Shown: in pieces, positions 24,391-33,991 of the stretch
Position numbering within the stretch: position 1 is the first letter of the stretch
Layout of the letters: every line of letters begins with the position of its first letter
Assembly (NCBI RefSeq): GCF_003466125.1
Contig: NZ_QSOC01000006.1
Location: 77,720 to 141,719, forward strand
Reading direction: 5' to 3'
DNA: 64,000 bases
Origin: Collinsella sp. TM10-22
GTDB lineage: Bacteria; Actinomycetota; Coriobacteriia; Coriobacteriales; Coriobacteriaceae
Program-made: the position numbers and the translations under genes
Notes under the pieces: generated by a model
Told to the model about the DNA's origin: nothing
The model's database searches: none
Seen by the model: only the letters and a program-made list of their open reading frames with translations

Positions 24391-25263
24391 CTACAGGCGC
24401 TTGAGGATCACATAGCGGTTGAGCTCGCCGCTGCGACCGTCGGCGTGGAAACGCTCGAGCTCGCGTACGGGAACCTCGCCACTCTTGTAGAACGTACGAA
24501 CGCCGCGCACCAGGTCGGTGATCTGCTGATCGTCAAAGTGATGGCAATAGCGGTAGGCATGGCGGTCATTTTGCCATCCAATGAGGTGATCGCCGGCTTC
24601 GAACTGCGTGGAATCGTAGCCCTCAAACGGCGGGGTGAGCTCGGCGCGGGCCTCGGCGCGAACGGCTTTGCGTGCCATACGCTCGTCGTTCATAAACTCC
24701 CAAAAGCTGATGGCAATGATGCCGCCCGGGCGCGTCTGGCGCACCAGGGCGTCGAGCACGCGCACGCGATACTCGCACGACGGCACGTGGTGCATAAAGC
24801 CAAAGCAGACCGAGATGTCGGCGAGCGGGGCGTCGAAAAGCGCGTCGGGTGTCTCGGCGGGGTTGAGCTTCATGAGGGCATCGAGCACGTCGAGTTCCTG
24901 GAAGTGCAGGTTGGGGATGCGCAGGGCGTGGCCATGAGCATCGATGGCCAGGTCTTGGCACGAGTCGACGCCATAGAACTCAAGCGGGCAGCTGGCGTCT
25001 GCCGAGGGACTCGTGCCGTCGACGCCTTTGGCGGCAAGTGTGCCGCCGGCGGCAAAGTTCTCGAATCGCATATTGCCACAGGCGAGATCGAAGACGCGGA
25101 CGGGATGCTCGATCGTGGCGACGTCGAGCTGCCCGAGCGCGATGTCCATGGTGCGCACCCAGCCGGGCCACGGGGCCTGGCGCGTATCGGAAAAAGAGGC
25201 GGAGTGCTCGCGATAGAACGTATTGTTGAGCTGGATGAGCGATGAGGCGAAATCGCGGTTCAC
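24391..25263 (-). CDS. Trm9-like class I methyltransferase
   Basis: 290 residues from a GTG at 25263 preceded by GGAGGGAG; the open frame continues upstream without a better start. SAM motif FDLACGNMRFENF near residue 65, post-II segment ISVCFGFMHHVPS, and TRPGGIIAISFWEF. The N-terminal FYREHSASFSDTRQAPWPGW and the C-terminal GWQNDRHAYRYCHHFDDQQI resemble the Y...A..FS.TR..PWP and W.....YHRYYH.F segments of the eukaryotic Trm9/ALKBH8 methyltransferases that finish wobble-uridine mcm5U. That comparison is from memory. An Elp3-type enzyme, which makes the precursor cm5U, is encoded 2 kb away. Confidence 0.7.
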   Translation of the reverse strand: MNRDFASSLIQLNNTFYREHSASFSDTRQAPWPGWVRTMDIALGQLDVATIEHPVRVFDLACGNMRFENFAAGGTLAAKGVDGTSPSADASCPLEFYGVDSCQDLAIDAHGHALRIPNLHFQELDVLDALMKLNPAETPDALFDAPLADISVCFGFMHHVPSCEYRVRVLDALVRQTRPGGIIAISFWEFMNDERMARKAVRAEARAELTPPFEGYDSTQFEAGDHLIGWQNDRHAYRYCHHFDDQQITDLVRGVRTFYKSGEVPVRELERFHADGRSGELNRYVILKRL

Positions 25264-25528
25264 GGCGCGGAACTCCCTCCGTTGGCGGTGCGGAATAAAC
25301 AGTACGACCATACTACCGTTAACGCCGCAACGGGGACAACCGAGCTGCGGGTCATTGCTTTGTTTGGACGCATTTTCGCAGCTCATATGTGCCCGCAACC
25401 GTCGGTTGTCAAAAATCTCACTAGAATAGGTGGCATGCTTTTGGCGGTGGCGGATAGATTTTTAACTGTGCAAGGCGCCTTAAGAAAAAACGGTCCGGCG
25501 GCACGGCTGGCATCGCATAGGAGGAACC

Positions 25529-26245
25529 ATGAATGTAGAAACTGCGCAGCGGCTTGCCGACCTTCGCCGCAGCAAGGGCTTTAGCCAAGAGGGATTGGCG
25601 CGAAAGCTGGGACTGTCGCGCCAGGCGGTCAGTAAATGGGAGCGCGCGGAGAGCTCGCCCGATACCGAGAACCTGATCTCGCTCGCCAAGCTCTATGGTG
25701 TGAGTCTGGACGAGCTGCTCAATCCGAGCGACGAGATCGAGGACGATATCGAGTTTGAGAATGAGGACCGCGCCCGCCAGCGCGAGGCCGAGGCGGCGGA
25801 GCGAGCCCGTACCCACGAGGCGGCGGCACGCGCTACCGAGGCCGCAACGCAGGCGAGTGATGCCGCGGCTAAGGCGGCGCAGGCTGCAAGCTGGAGCGCG
25901 CAGGCGGCTAACGCCGCGACGGCGCAAGCGACGAACGCCGGTGCGGTCAATCCGACTCCGGTGAAAGGACCGTTCCAGTCGTTCCCGTATTGGGCTGTGT
26001 GCTGGATGCTGTTCTTTCTGCTGATGTTCCTGTTTGGCGCCGGTCCCTTTGCCGCGCTGATCTTCTTTACGATTCCCATCTATCACTGGGTGGCGCGTGC
26101 GCTCGATGGTGATTGGGCGCGCGGGGATATTCAGGTTGGTCCGGCACCGGTGACAGCTAGGGCTCAGAATGTTTCCGCTGCGGTTGACGCTGACGTGACC
26201 ACCGCGGCCACCGCTGAGCCGATTGCCAAAGAGGGTGATGAATGA
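25529..26245 (+). CDS. XRE-family regulator with alanine-rich coil and membrane anchor
   Basis: 238 residues. Residues 1-65 are a Cro/C1 helix-turn-helix (LRRSKGFSQEGLARKLGLSRQAVSKWERAESSPDTENL). Residues ~75-140 are an Ala/Glu/Arg-rich helical or coiled region. Two hydrophobic stretches (YWAVCWMLFFLLMFLFGAGPF and AALIFFTIPIYHWVA) place the C-terminal part in the membrane. It overlaps the next gene by four bases (ATGA), so the two proteins are translationally coupled and probably form a membrane stress-sensing pair. Ribosome site AGGAGG before the ATG. Confidence 0.88.
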   Translation: MNVETAQRLADLRRSKGFSQEGLARKLGLSRQAVSKWERAESSPDTENLISLAKLYGVSLDELLNPSDEIEDDIEFENEDRARQREAEAAERARTHEAAARATEAATQASDAAAKAAQAASWSAQAANAATAQATNAGAVNPTPVKGPFQSFPYWAVCWMLFFLLMFLFGAGPFAALIFFTIPIYHWVARALDGDWARGDIQVGPAPVTARAQNVSAAVDADVTTAATAEPIAKEGDE

Positions 26246-27141
26246 TGAAGCTTTCGCATGAATCCAAGGTGCGCTTGGGCGTTGGCATCGGAGCGTTTGT
26301 GCTCATCATCGGGCTTGTCTTTGGCATTTCGCGGCTATTGGCTCATTCCGATATGGTGCGTACGACCGGTATTCTATCTGGCAATTTGTCTGATTTTGAC
26401 GATATGTTTGACGACGATGATCTCTTGGATAGCGGTAACTATTCCGCTCGGCCTCAACAACTTTCGAGCGAAACGTTTGATGCCGACGCGTTCACATCGC
26501 TTGACTTGGACGTGACGTCGGGCACGGTCGAGGTCAAACACGTCACCGGCGGCCCGGTGCGTGTTATCGAAAGCGGCCGCGTTGCGAAGGGGACGTCTGC
26601 TTCTGATGCGGCTACCCGGAACCTTGCTGAGGTCAAGGGCTCTACGCTCAAGATCAGTCAGTTCGACTACGATGATAAGCGCGCGATTGACCGCACAATT
26701 ACCATTGAGCTGCCGCGAGATGTTGCGGATAGCCTGGCGGGCATTACGGCGAATGTAGGATCAGGCGACCTGACGGTCGCGGACATTGCGTGCCATGATC
26801 TGGATATAACGTTGAATTCGGGAGACGTCGAGTTTACGGGCGCCGTGACCGATACCCTGAATACCGAGGTCGGTTCGGGCGATGCGACGTTTGAGCTGAA
26901 TCAGGCCCCCGCGAGCTCGATGGACGTTACCGTGGGCTCGGGCGATGTAGAGATAACGGTTCCGAACTCTACGGGCTTTAAGGCGAGCCTTACCCTGGGC
27001 AGTGGCGACTTCGAGAGTGATTTCCTTCCGCTTGGCTACGATGGCGAGACCATATTGAATTCTGAATTCGACAATGGCGATAAGTCCGCCACGTATCGTT
27101 TTGAGATCGGCTCGGGCGACGTGTCGTTTGATTCGGAGTAA
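26242..27141 (+). CDS. Membrane-anchored DUF4097 beta-repeat protein
   Basis: 299 residues. One N-terminal transmembrane helix (LGVGIGAFVLIIGLVFGISRLLA), then an extracytoplasmic domain of regularly spaced beta strands with recurring GSGD motifs (NVGSGDLTV, EVGSGDATF, TVGSGDVEI, TLGSGDFES, EIGSGDVSF), the hallmark of the DUF4097 adhesin-like/LiaX-related fold. It overlaps the XRE gene by four bases. Such pairs in Gram-positives are linked to envelope stress. An ATG at 26245 is an equally possible start. A strong terminator follows. Confidence 0.88.
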   Translation: MMKLSHESKVRLGVGIGAFVLIIGLVFGISRLLAHSDMVRTTGILSGNLSDFDDMFDDDDLLDSGNYSARPQQLSSETFDADAFTSLDLDVTSGTVEVKHVTGGPVRVIESGRVAKGTSASDAATRNLAEVKGSTLKISQFDYDDKRAIDRTITIELPRDVADSLAGITANVGSGDLTVADIACHDLDITLNSGDVEFTGAVTDTLNTEVGSGDATFELNQAPASSMDVTVGSGDVEITVPNSTGFKASLTLGSGDFESDFLPLGYDGETILNSEFDNGDKSATYRFEIGSGDVSFDSE

Positions 27142-27186
27142 CGGGCGCTTTTCGAAAACCCGTAAGCATAGACGCGCTGTTTGATG

Positions 27187-27221
27187 AAGGCGCCGAAGCC
27201 GAGATCGGCTTCGGCGCCTTT
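27187..27221 (+). terminator. Terminator of XRE/DUF4097 operon
   Basis: AAGGCGCCGAAGCCGA and TCGGCTTCGGCGCCTT form a perfect 16-bp stem with a minimal loop, followed by TTTGCCTTT. It ends 18 bases before the Elp3 gene. Confidence 0.85.
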
Positions 27222-27238
27222 GCCTTTACAATGGGGGC

Positions 27239-29146
27239 ATGGAACAGATTATCTTGAACATACTCGAGGCTCTGCGTCGCGGCGAGACCGTGGACGACAA
27301 AGCGCTCGTCAAACTGATACATGCCGAGGCGCGCCGCGAGGGTGCCGACAAACGCGATTTGGCCAAGCGCCGTCTGCTGCCGTTCTACCAGCGGGTTAAA
27401 CGTGAGGAGCCGGCTCGGTGGGCTGCGTGGAATGTCGATTCCGATCTGGAACGTCAACTGCTGCAGGTGCTGCGTATGAAGCCGCGCCGAACGGCCTCGG
27501 GCGTGGCGACCATTACCGTCATCACCAAGCCGTGGCCGTGCTCGGGCGATTGCCTGTTTTGCCCCAACGACCTGCGCATGCCCAAGAGCTATCTGCACGC
27601 TGAGCCGGCGTGCGCCCGTGCGGAGCAAAACTGCTTTGATCCGTATCTGCAGGTGAGCGCTCGTCTGACCGCGCTTTCGCAAATGGGGCATGCGACCGAC
27701 AAGATCGAGCTCATCGTACTTGGCGGTACTTGGAGCGACTATCCGCAAGGGTATCAAACATGGTTCGTGTCGGAGCTTTTCCGTGCGCTCAATGACGATG
27801 CCGTGGCCGGCGTGGCAGCCAACCCCATGTTGGCGCGTCCGGGCATCAGCCGTGCCGAGGCGGGGCGCCTGCTCGATGACGCTCCCGCCGATGCCCTGCC
27901 GCCGGTGGTGGCGGTGCGTCGCGAGCGCTATAGGACTGCCGGCATTGCGACCGATGAGGCTGAGCTTGCCGCCGGCGTTGCCGGCGAGCAAGGGCGTGTG
28001 GATGCTGCCGTGGGTGGCTATAACCGCGCGGTGCGAAAGCTCTATGGCCCCGGCACGCCGTGGGGCCGGGTTGCCGAGTGGCAGACGGCAACAATGGAGG
28101 AGCTTGAGCGCCAGCAGCGCATCAACGAGACGGCGAAGCATCGCGTGGTGGGGCTCGTTATCGAGATGCGCCCCGATGCCGTGACGCCGCAGGCGCTCAC
28201 GCTCATCCGCCGTCTGGGCTGCACCAAGATTCAGATGGGCATCCAGAGTCTCGACCAGCACCTGCTCGATATCAACGAGCGTCGCATTTCGGTGGCGCAG
28301 ATCGATCGGGCGTTTTCGCTCGCGCGCCTGTTTGGCTTTAAGATCCACGCACATTTTATGCTTAACTTGCTGGGCGCCACGTCCGCGGGGGACAAGCGCG
28401 ACTACGAGCGCTTTATGACCGAGGGCGCCTTTATGCCCGACGAGGTCAAGGTCTACCCGTGTGCGCTCATTGAGGGCTCGCGTCTGGTGGGATGCTACGA
28501 GCGTGGCGAGTGGCGCCCCTATACCGAGGACGAGCTGCTCGATGTGTTGGCCGATGACATCGTGGTGACACCGGCGTTCTGCCGCATTAGCCGTATGATT
28601 CGCGACTTTAGTTCCGACGACATTATGGTGGGCAACAAGAAGCCCAACCTTCGCCAGCTGGTCGAGAATCGCCTGGCGGCGCAGGGCAAGGGCGCCAAGG
28701 TGCGCGAGATTCGCTATCGCGAGATCAGCACGGCGGGCGCCGACCTGGGCGAGTTGACCCTTAACGAGGAGGTGGCGTACGAGACGCCGGTGACGCATGA
28801 GCGCTTTTTGCAGTGGGTAACGCCGCAGGGCAAGATCGCGGGCTTTTTGCGCTTATCGCTGCCCGACCGCGCATTTGTTGCCGCGCATGCGGACGAGTTG
28901 CCGACGACGCCGGACGAGGCGATGATTCGTGAGGTGCACGTGTATGGTATGGCCGCGCGCGTGGGCGATCAAGGCCAGGCGGCTCAGCATCATGGATTGG
29001 GGCGCTCGCTGGTGGAGCGCGCGTGCGAAATTGCTCGGGATGCGGGCTATGCGCGCATCAACGTGATTAGCGCGATTGGCACGCGTGAGTACTATCGCCA
29101 TTTGGGTTTTTATGATCATGGACTCTATCTGCAAAAGGAGCTCTAG
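27239..29146 (+). CDS. Elp3-type tRNA uridine(34) acetyltransferase (radical SAM + GNAT)
   Basis: 635 residues. The radical-SAM cluster motif is CSGDCLFC (Cys101, Cys105, Cys108), followed by TDKIELIVLGGTWSDYP, QMGIQSLDQHLLDINERRIS and LNLLGATSAGDKRDYERFM, all typical of the Elp3 barrel. The C-terminal ~120 residues form a GNAT acetyl-CoA-binding domain (HHGLGRSLVERACEIARDAGYARINVISAIGTREYYRHLGF). Eukaryotic and archaeal Elp3 make the cm5 group at wobble U34 of tRNA; some bacteria have stand-alone homologues. The next gene begins on the base after its stop codon, so the two are co-transcribed. With the Trm9-like gene at 24391 a cm5U to mcm5U route is conceivable. Confidence 0.9.
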   Translation: MEQIILNILEALRRGETVDDKALVKLIHAEARREGADKRDLAKRRLLPFYQRVKREEPARWAAWNVDSDLERQLLQVLRMKPRRTASGVATITVITKPWPCSGDCLFCPNDLRMPKSYLHAEPACARAEQNCFDPYLQVSARLTALSQMGHATDKIELIVLGGTWSDYPQGYQTWFVSELFRALNDDAVAGVAANPMLARPGISRAEAGRLLDDAPADALPPVVAVRRERYRTAGIATDEAELAAGVAGEQGRVDAAVGGYNRAVRKLYGPGTPWGRVAEWQTATMEELERQQRINETAKHRVVGLVIEMRPDAVTPQALTLIRRLGCTKIQMGIQSLDQHLLDINERRISVAQIDRAFSLARLFGFKIHAHFMLNLLGATSAGDKRDYERFMTEGAFMPDEVKVYPCALIEGSRLVGCYERGEWRPYTEDELLDVLADDIVVTPAFCRISRMIRDFSSDDIMVGNKKPNLRQLVENRLAAQGKGAKVREIRYREISTAGADLGELTLNEEVAYETPVTHERFLQWVTPQGKIAGFLRLSLPDRAFVAAHADELPTTPDEAMIREVHVYGMAARVGDQGQAAQHHGLGRSLVERACEIARDAGYARINVISAIGTREYYRHLGFYDHGLYLQKEL

Positions 29147-30022
29147 ATGAACAAGCCGAGTGTTTCTGCCGGTGTCGTTGCCGGCGTTGCCCTGGGAGCC
29201 GCGGCGCTCGGTGCGGCCGCCGTTGCTGTTCGCGCTGCCCGTCTGCAGGTCGCGAGGACCCGCAATGGGCTGGCGCGCGTGAAGCGCGTGCACGATGAGA
29301 ACGGCGACGAAGTCCGCGTGTTGGTGCAAGGCGGCGTGTACCAAAGCGCGACCTATGTTGGCGAGCGTTGGGCAGAGCCCGTCTTTGCGTACTATCGTGC
29401 GTTTGACGATGTGTTTGAGGCCGAGGATGCCATGCGCGATGCTTGTAGTCATGGCATCGACCGCATGCTTATGCTGGGCGGCGGCGGGTTTGCCTATCCC
29501 AAGTTTGCGCTGATGTCGCACGAGAACTTGCGCATGGACGTCATTGAGTACGACGCCGAGATTACGCGTCTAGCACGTCGTTGGTTCTATCTGGACGAGC
29601 TGGAGCGCACGGTGGGAGACCGCTTGCGGGTGATTACCGCCGAGGCTCGCTCGTATCTGGGCGTGACGAGCGTGGGGCATCGTCGCTACGATGTCGTCGT
29701 GAGCGATTGCTTTGGCGGTGCCGAACCCGTGCGCGAGCTGGCGACGATTGAGGCGCTGCGTTTGGTGCGGGGCAGCCTGAACCCCGGCGGTATCTATGCT
29801 GCCAATATCGTGAGTGCAAACGAGGGGAGCGATGTGACGTTCCTGCGCGATTGCGTTGCCACGGCGCTCGAGGTGTTTGCGCATGCTTGGGTGGTTCCCT
29901 GCGGCGACGCGGAATTTGGCGGCGAAGAGAACTACCTGCTCATTGCCAGCGACGGTGACTACACCTTTGCCGAAGCCGTGCCCTTCGATGCCGACTTCTT
30001 CGGCGCGGCCCTCCGCGACTAG
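29147..30022 (+). CDS. Spermidine synthase-like methyltransferase-fold protein with N-terminal membrane segment
   Basis: 291 residues. An alanine-rich hydrophobic helix (residues ~8-30) is followed by a Rossmann domain of the spermidine-synthase type: RMLMLGGGGFAYPKFAL (motif I), MDVIEYDAEITRLARRWF (the acidic residue after strand 2) and YDVVVSDCFGGAEPV. Polyamine synthases are usually cytosolic, and the membrane segment makes this a spermidine-synthase-like protein of unknown substrate. It starts directly after the Elp3 stop codon. Confidence 0.8.
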   Translation: MNKPSVSAGVVAGVALGAAALGAAAVAVRAARLQVARTRNGLARVKRVHDENGDEVRVLVQGGVYQSATYVGERWAEPVFAYYRAFDDVFEAEDAMRDACSHGIDRMLMLGGGGFAYPKFALMSHENLRMDVIEYDAEITRLARRWFYLDELERTVGDRLRVITAEARSYLGVTSVGHRRYDVVVSDCFGGAEPVRELATIEALRLVRGSLNPGGIYAANIVSANEGSDVTFLRDCVATALEVFAHAWVVPCGDAEFGGEENYLLIASDGDYTFAEAVPFDADFFGAALRD

Positions 30023-30058
30023 CCTATTCGGGGCGGGCCTCTTTCGACCAGTCTTTTT

Positions 30059-30132
30059 GGGCTTTTTAGCTACCCCGGCAGGTAACGCGAACGGTTTGGC
30101 TGATTAACGGCAGGGATAGCTAAAAGAGCCCC
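30059..30132. repeat. Inverted repeat between convergent genes
   Basis: GGGCTTTTTAGCTACCCC and GGGATAGCTAAAAGAGCCC pair with small bulges around a ~40-base core, between the convergent spermidine-synthase-like and helicase genes. It probably acts as a two-way terminator; the core is longer than needed for one. Confidence 0.6.
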
Positions 30133-30140
30133 GTCCCAAA

Positions 30141-32579
30141 TTAGCTGGTCCAGCTGCGGATGCGCTGCTTCATGCCCTCGATATCGAGTACGCCTTCGGC
30201 AAAGCCCTTGCGCACGAGTTCCTCAGGAACAAATTCGTCGTAACGATCAAAGTAAGGCACCTCGCCGGGATAGATGAGCTCAATGGGATCGAAGTCCTTC
30301 TCGGCCTCGGCGGCGAGCATCTCAAAGAACGTCTCCTCGTCGGCCTTCATCTTAAACTGCATATAGTACGGTCGCGACGGGTCGAGTCCGCGAAGGCCCA
30401 GCTCAGCGGCACATTTAATCTTGAGCATGCGCTCGAGCGCCAAAAAGGCGTAGCTGCCCAGCCAGGGGAAGAGCACCCAGGTATCGCCGCCCAGGTTGAT
30501 GAGCGGCTTGGTTCCTGCGCCCGAAATCTCGGCCGTATGACGAGCCTGCGCCAAGCGGGCTCTCGCGTTACCCATGAGGTACGGATATGCCGCGTGCTCG
30601 TTAAGCGCTTTGCGCATACGCTCGAGTATGTGTGTATTAATGTCGCCGGGGCAGTCGCCAAAGTAGGCCGGCACGCGACCTTTGACCTGTGTGGCAAAGA
30701 CGGTATGACGCTTCCAGTCCACTTCCTCGACAATCCAGCAGTGTCCGGCGATGGCGATGCGCTCACCGGGCGGTGGCGGATTGACGATCGTGCCCAATTC
30801 GGCCGACTCGCTGCGAACGGTGAACTCCTCGTTTTCCTGAAACACGGCGTAGAACTTAAAGTTGTTAATGATGCGCTCGCCTGCGAGACCCACGATGAGC
30901 CCGCCGCCCTCGGTGATCTGAATATGGTCGATGGTAATGAGGTGACGGAGCAAGACGCGATAGTCATCGGCCGAGATGCGGTGAAAATAGCTGAGCGTGA
31001 GCACGCGCTGGGCAAGTTCTGCCGGCGTGAGCTCGCCGGTGCTGGCAAGTGTCGACATGGTCTGGTGATAGAGCAGACTATAGGGGAGTCGATCGAGCTC
31101 GGGTGGCTCGACCCACTTTTCCTCACGATAGAGTTGTACGAGCGCGATGCCCTGCAGGAGCTTCCACGGAATGGTCTCAGGCATCATCGTGCGCGGCTCG
31201 GGCTCTTCCTCGCGCATGACAAACCACATCTCGGGTGGAAGATCGCGGCGTCCTGTGCGGCCCATGCGCTGCAAAAAGGAGCTGACGGTAAACGGTGCAT
31301 CGATCTGGAACGCGCGCTCCAGACGACCGATATCGATGCCGAGCTCCAGTGTGGAAGTGGTGACGGTTGTCTGTGCCTGCTCCTCGTCACGCATCAGCTC
31401 CTCGGCGGTCTCGCGCAGCGATGCCGAAAGATTGCCGTGGTGGATGAGAAAGCGGTCGGGCTCGTGTCGGCTCTCGCAGTAGCTGCGCAGCATGGAGCAT
31501 ACGGCCTCTGCCTCCTCGCGCGAGTTGGCAAAGACCAGGCACTTGCGGCCGCGCGTATGTTCAAAGATGTAGCCCATGCCGGGGTCGGCGTTTTCGGGCG
31601 CGGTGTCGGTGGGGTTGAGAAGCGCCTGCTCGGTCGCCCGCGGGATATCGACTTCGCCCTCGGGGGCCGAGGAAGTGCGACGATCCCTGGAGGTAACCTT
31701 GCCCCGTGCCTGTTCGCGACGCTGACGGCGCTCCTCCTGCGTGAGCTGTCCGCTGTGACGTCTGTCTTGGGTGCCGGCGGGCAGTGCCGTGGACGCTGCC
31801 GCCTCGATGCGCTCGCACGCAAGCACCTCGGCCTCTTGGGGACCAGCACTCTCGAATCCTCGCTGCTGCGCCTGGGGGCCCGAGTTGTAGAAGTGCTCCA
31901 TGGAGATGCGCCACACGCGACGCGGTTCCTCAAAACGGGGGATAACGCAGCTGCGTCCCGTTCCCTGCGAGAGAAAGGTGCCCGTGCGCTCGGGGTCGCC
32001 GATGGTAGCCGAAAGGCCAATGCGTCGGGGCTGCACACCTGCCATGCGCGAGAGGCGCTCGATAAGGCAGAGCGTCTGTCCGCCGCGGTCGCCACGCATA
32101 AGCGAGTGAACCTCGTCGATGACCACATAGCGCAGGTCGCAAAACATGCGCGGGATCGCCATGTGCTTATGGATCAGGAGCGCCTCGAGCGATTCGGGCG
32201 TAATCTGCAAGATGCCGCTCGGCTTTTTAATGAGCTTTGCCTTGTGCGACTGCGAGACGTCGCCATGCCAGTGCCAGACGGGGATATCGGCCTCTTCGCA
32301 CAGGTCGTTGAGGCGGACGAACTGATCATTGATGAGTGCTTTGAGGGGACCAATGTAGAGGGCGCCTACGCTTGTGGGCGGGTTTTCCCAAAACTCGGTC
32401 AGGATGGGAAAGAAGGCCGCCTCGGTTTTGCCGGACGCTGTGGATGCCGTCAGGAGCACGTTGTCTTGCGTGTTAAAGATGGCGTCTGCTGCTGCAACCT
32501 GGATAGAGCGTAAGCTCTCCCAATCGTGGGAGTAGATGAAGTCCTGGATAAACGGGGCGTAGCGGTCAAAGGCGTTCAC
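30141..32579 (-). CDS. Lhr/BrxHI-like DExH helicase
   Basis: 812 residues from a GTG at 32579 with a perfect AAAGGAGG ribosome site four bases upstream. Superfamily 2 motifs: ASTASGKT (Walker A, Lys51), VVIDEVHSL (DEVH), GLSATIGDP, LVFANSREEAEAVC, IHHGNLSASLRETAEELM, STLELGIDIG and QRMGRTGRR. A charged Arg/Gln/Glu insertion of ~100 residues separates the two RecA domains. The C-terminal half resembles the Lhr winged-helix and beta regions. It is the third gene of a minus-strand operon with a TerB-N protein and a BrxD-like ATPase. In type 2 BREX an Lhr-like helicase (BrxHI) is likewise paired with BrxD. A GGGACAGG repeat lies in the 117-base gap before it. Confidence 0.9.
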   Translation of the reverse strand: MNAFDRYAPFIQDFIYSHDWESLRSIQVAAADAIFNTQDNVLLTASTASGKTEAAFFPILTEFWENPPTSVGALYIGPLKALINDQFVRLNDLCEEADIPVWHWHGDVSQSHKAKLIKKPSGILQITPESLEALLIHKHMAIPRMFCDLRYVVIDEVHSLMRGDRGGQTLCLIERLSRMAGVQPRRIGLSATIGDPERTGTFLSQGTGRSCVIPRFEEPRRVWRISMEHFYNSGPQAQQRGFESAGPQEAEVLACERIEAAASTALPAGTQDRRHSGQLTQEERRQRREQARGKVTSRDRRTSSAPEGEVDIPRATEQALLNPTDTAPENADPGMGYIFEHTRGRKCLVFANSREEAEAVCSMLRSYCESRHEPDRFLIHHGNLSASLRETAEELMRDEEQAQTTVTTSTLELGIDIGRLERAFQIDAPFTVSSFLQRMGRTGRRDLPPEMWFVMREEEPEPRTMMPETIPWKLLQGIALVQLYREEKWVEPPELDRLPYSLLYHQTMSTLASTGELTPAELAQRVLTLSYFHRISADDYRVLLRHLITIDHIQITEGGGLIVGLAGERIINNFKFYAVFQENEEFTVRSESAELGTIVNPPPPGERIAIAGHCWIVEEVDWKRHTVFATQVKGRVPAYFGDCPGDINTHILERMRKALNEHAAYPYLMGNARARLAQARHTAEISGAGTKPLINLGGDTWVLFPWLGSYAFLALERMLKIKCAAELGLRGLDPSRPYYMQFKMKADEETFFEMLAAEAEKDFDPIELIYPGEVPYFDRYDEFVPEELVRKGFAEGVLDIEGMKQRIRSWTS

Positions 32580-32647
32580 GGGGCCTCCTTTCAACAACGG
32601 GTTATCAAACGCAACGGGCAATGGGTCGTCGAATTGCAATATCGGCA

Positions 32648-32697
32648 TTTGCCCAGATAAAACCTGCCAAAATAAACCTGTCCCTTTTTGGCAGGTT
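32648..32697 (-). repeat. GGGACAGG hairpin repeat (copy 2)
   Basis: Read on the minus strand it begins AACCTGCCAAAAAGGGACAG and matches 6434-6483. The TAA stop of the BrxD-like gene overlaps its first bases. Lying inside an operon, its short AACCTG/CAGGTT hairpin may modulate helicase expression. Confidence 0.7.
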
Positions 32698-33991
32698 AGA
32701 TGGTGAACTCGGCGAAGCTGCGCGCATCGGATGACGCGGGCGATTCGCCGGCTGGCGCGAGAGTATCGCCACCGACGCTTTGCAGCAACTCGGCTACGCT
32801 GGCATAGGGGTTCTGACACAGGATATCGAGCAACTCGATAAAGTCACGAATGACTTCACGCGGCGTCAGGTGCGTATCGGCTCCCACGCGACCGAACTCA
32901 ATCTTGAGGAAGTCCACCAGGTCGTTCTCGGTAAGCGTGGGCGTCCAGCCAAAGTAGCCGGCATGGATCTGCATGAGTTTTTCGATGAGCACCAGCAGCT
33001 CCTCATAGGTGAGTGGCTGCAGGCGGATGATGGGCGCGAGCATGTCCTTAAGGTCCTCGCGTGCAAAGCGGCCCTGGGCGAGTCGGCTGCGTAGGGCCTC
33101 GTAGGAAAACACACCGCGGCGGCGGTCCTCGATGGAGGTCGGCGTGCCACCCATGATCATGCCCAGGTACTGCGCCTTGCCCTGAAGTGTGTCGTTGTAC
33201 ATGGTCAGGATTTTCTCGTAGTTGTACTGGCGCGTGATGGCGTTGGGAATCTTATACAGATTCACGAGCTCGTCAATGAGCACCAGCATGCCTTTGTAGC
33301 CGCTGCAAACCAAAAAACGCGCGATGAGTTTGACGTAGTCGTACCAGTCGTCATCGCTGATGATGGTTGAGGAGCCCAGCTCGGCGCGAGCCTCGCTCTT
33401 GGTGCGGTATTCGCCGCGGATCCATTTGGTCACGCGGCTCATGGCCTCTTCGTCGCCCTCGGATACGGCCGCGCGATAGCGGCGAAGCATGCGGGTGAAG
33501 TCGAAGCCGTGGACCATCTCCTCGAGCGGGGCTAGTTGGGCATTGACGACCGACTCGTCGACGTCGGCACACGAGGCGACCCAACGATCCAGGATAAGGT
33601 TGAGCGCACCGCCCTCGGGGCGCGTTTTAGTCGATATATTGCGGATGAGCTCGCGGTAGGTGGCAAGGCCCTGTCCCTGACCGCCCTGGAGACGGCGCTC
33701 AGGGGATAGATCGGCATCGGCGACGACGAACCCCTCGCCCATGGCGTGCGTGCGGATGGTTTGGAGTAAAAAGCTCTTGCCGGCGCCGTAGCGACCGACC
33801 AGAAAGCGGAAGCTCGCGCCACCGTCGGCGATGAGGCTCAGATCGGTGAGCAGGGCGCGGATCTCGACCTCGCGTCCTACGGTGATGTAGGGAAGGCCGA
33901 TGCGCGGGACCACGCCGCCCTTGAGCGAGTTGAGAATGACGGCGGCGACGCGCTTGGGCACGCGGGGTGCTGCGGATGCGGTATCACTCAT
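32696..33991 (-). CDS. BrxD-like P-loop ATPase (DUF2791)
   Basis: 431-residue ATP-binding protein. Walker A is FLVGRYGAGKSFLLQ (Lys72) and Walker B is GMLVLIDEL (Asp240, Glu241). The opening PRIGLPYITVGREVEIRALLTDL and the segments RGVFSYEALRSRLA and PIIRLQPLTYEELLVLIEKL fit the DUF2791 family, which includes BrxD of BREX phage-defence systems. It overlaps the TerB-N gene by eight bases, so they are tightly coupled. No PglX methylase or PglZ phosphatase is nearby, so this is not a complete BREX locus. Confidence 0.88.
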   Translation of the reverse strand: MSDTASAAPRVPKRVAAVILNSLKGGVVPRIGLPYITVGREVEIRALLTDLSLIADGGASFRFLVGRYGAGKSFLLQTIRTHAMGEGFVVADADLSPERRLQGGQGQGLATYRELIRNISTKTRPEGGALNLILDRWVASCADVDESVVNAQLAPLEEMVHGFDFTRMLRRYRAAVSEGDEEAMSRVTKWIRGEYRTKSEARAELGSSTIISDDDWYDYVKLIARFLVCSGYKGMLVLIDELVNLYKIPNAITRQYNYEKILTMYNDTLQGKAQYLGMIMGGTPTSIEDRRRGVFSYEALRSRLAQGRFAREDLKDMLAPIIRLQPLTYEELLVLIEKLMQIHAGYFGWTPTLTENDLVDFLKIEFGRVGADTHLTPREVIRDFIELLDILCQNPYASVAELLQSVGGDTLAPAGESPASSDARSFAEFTI

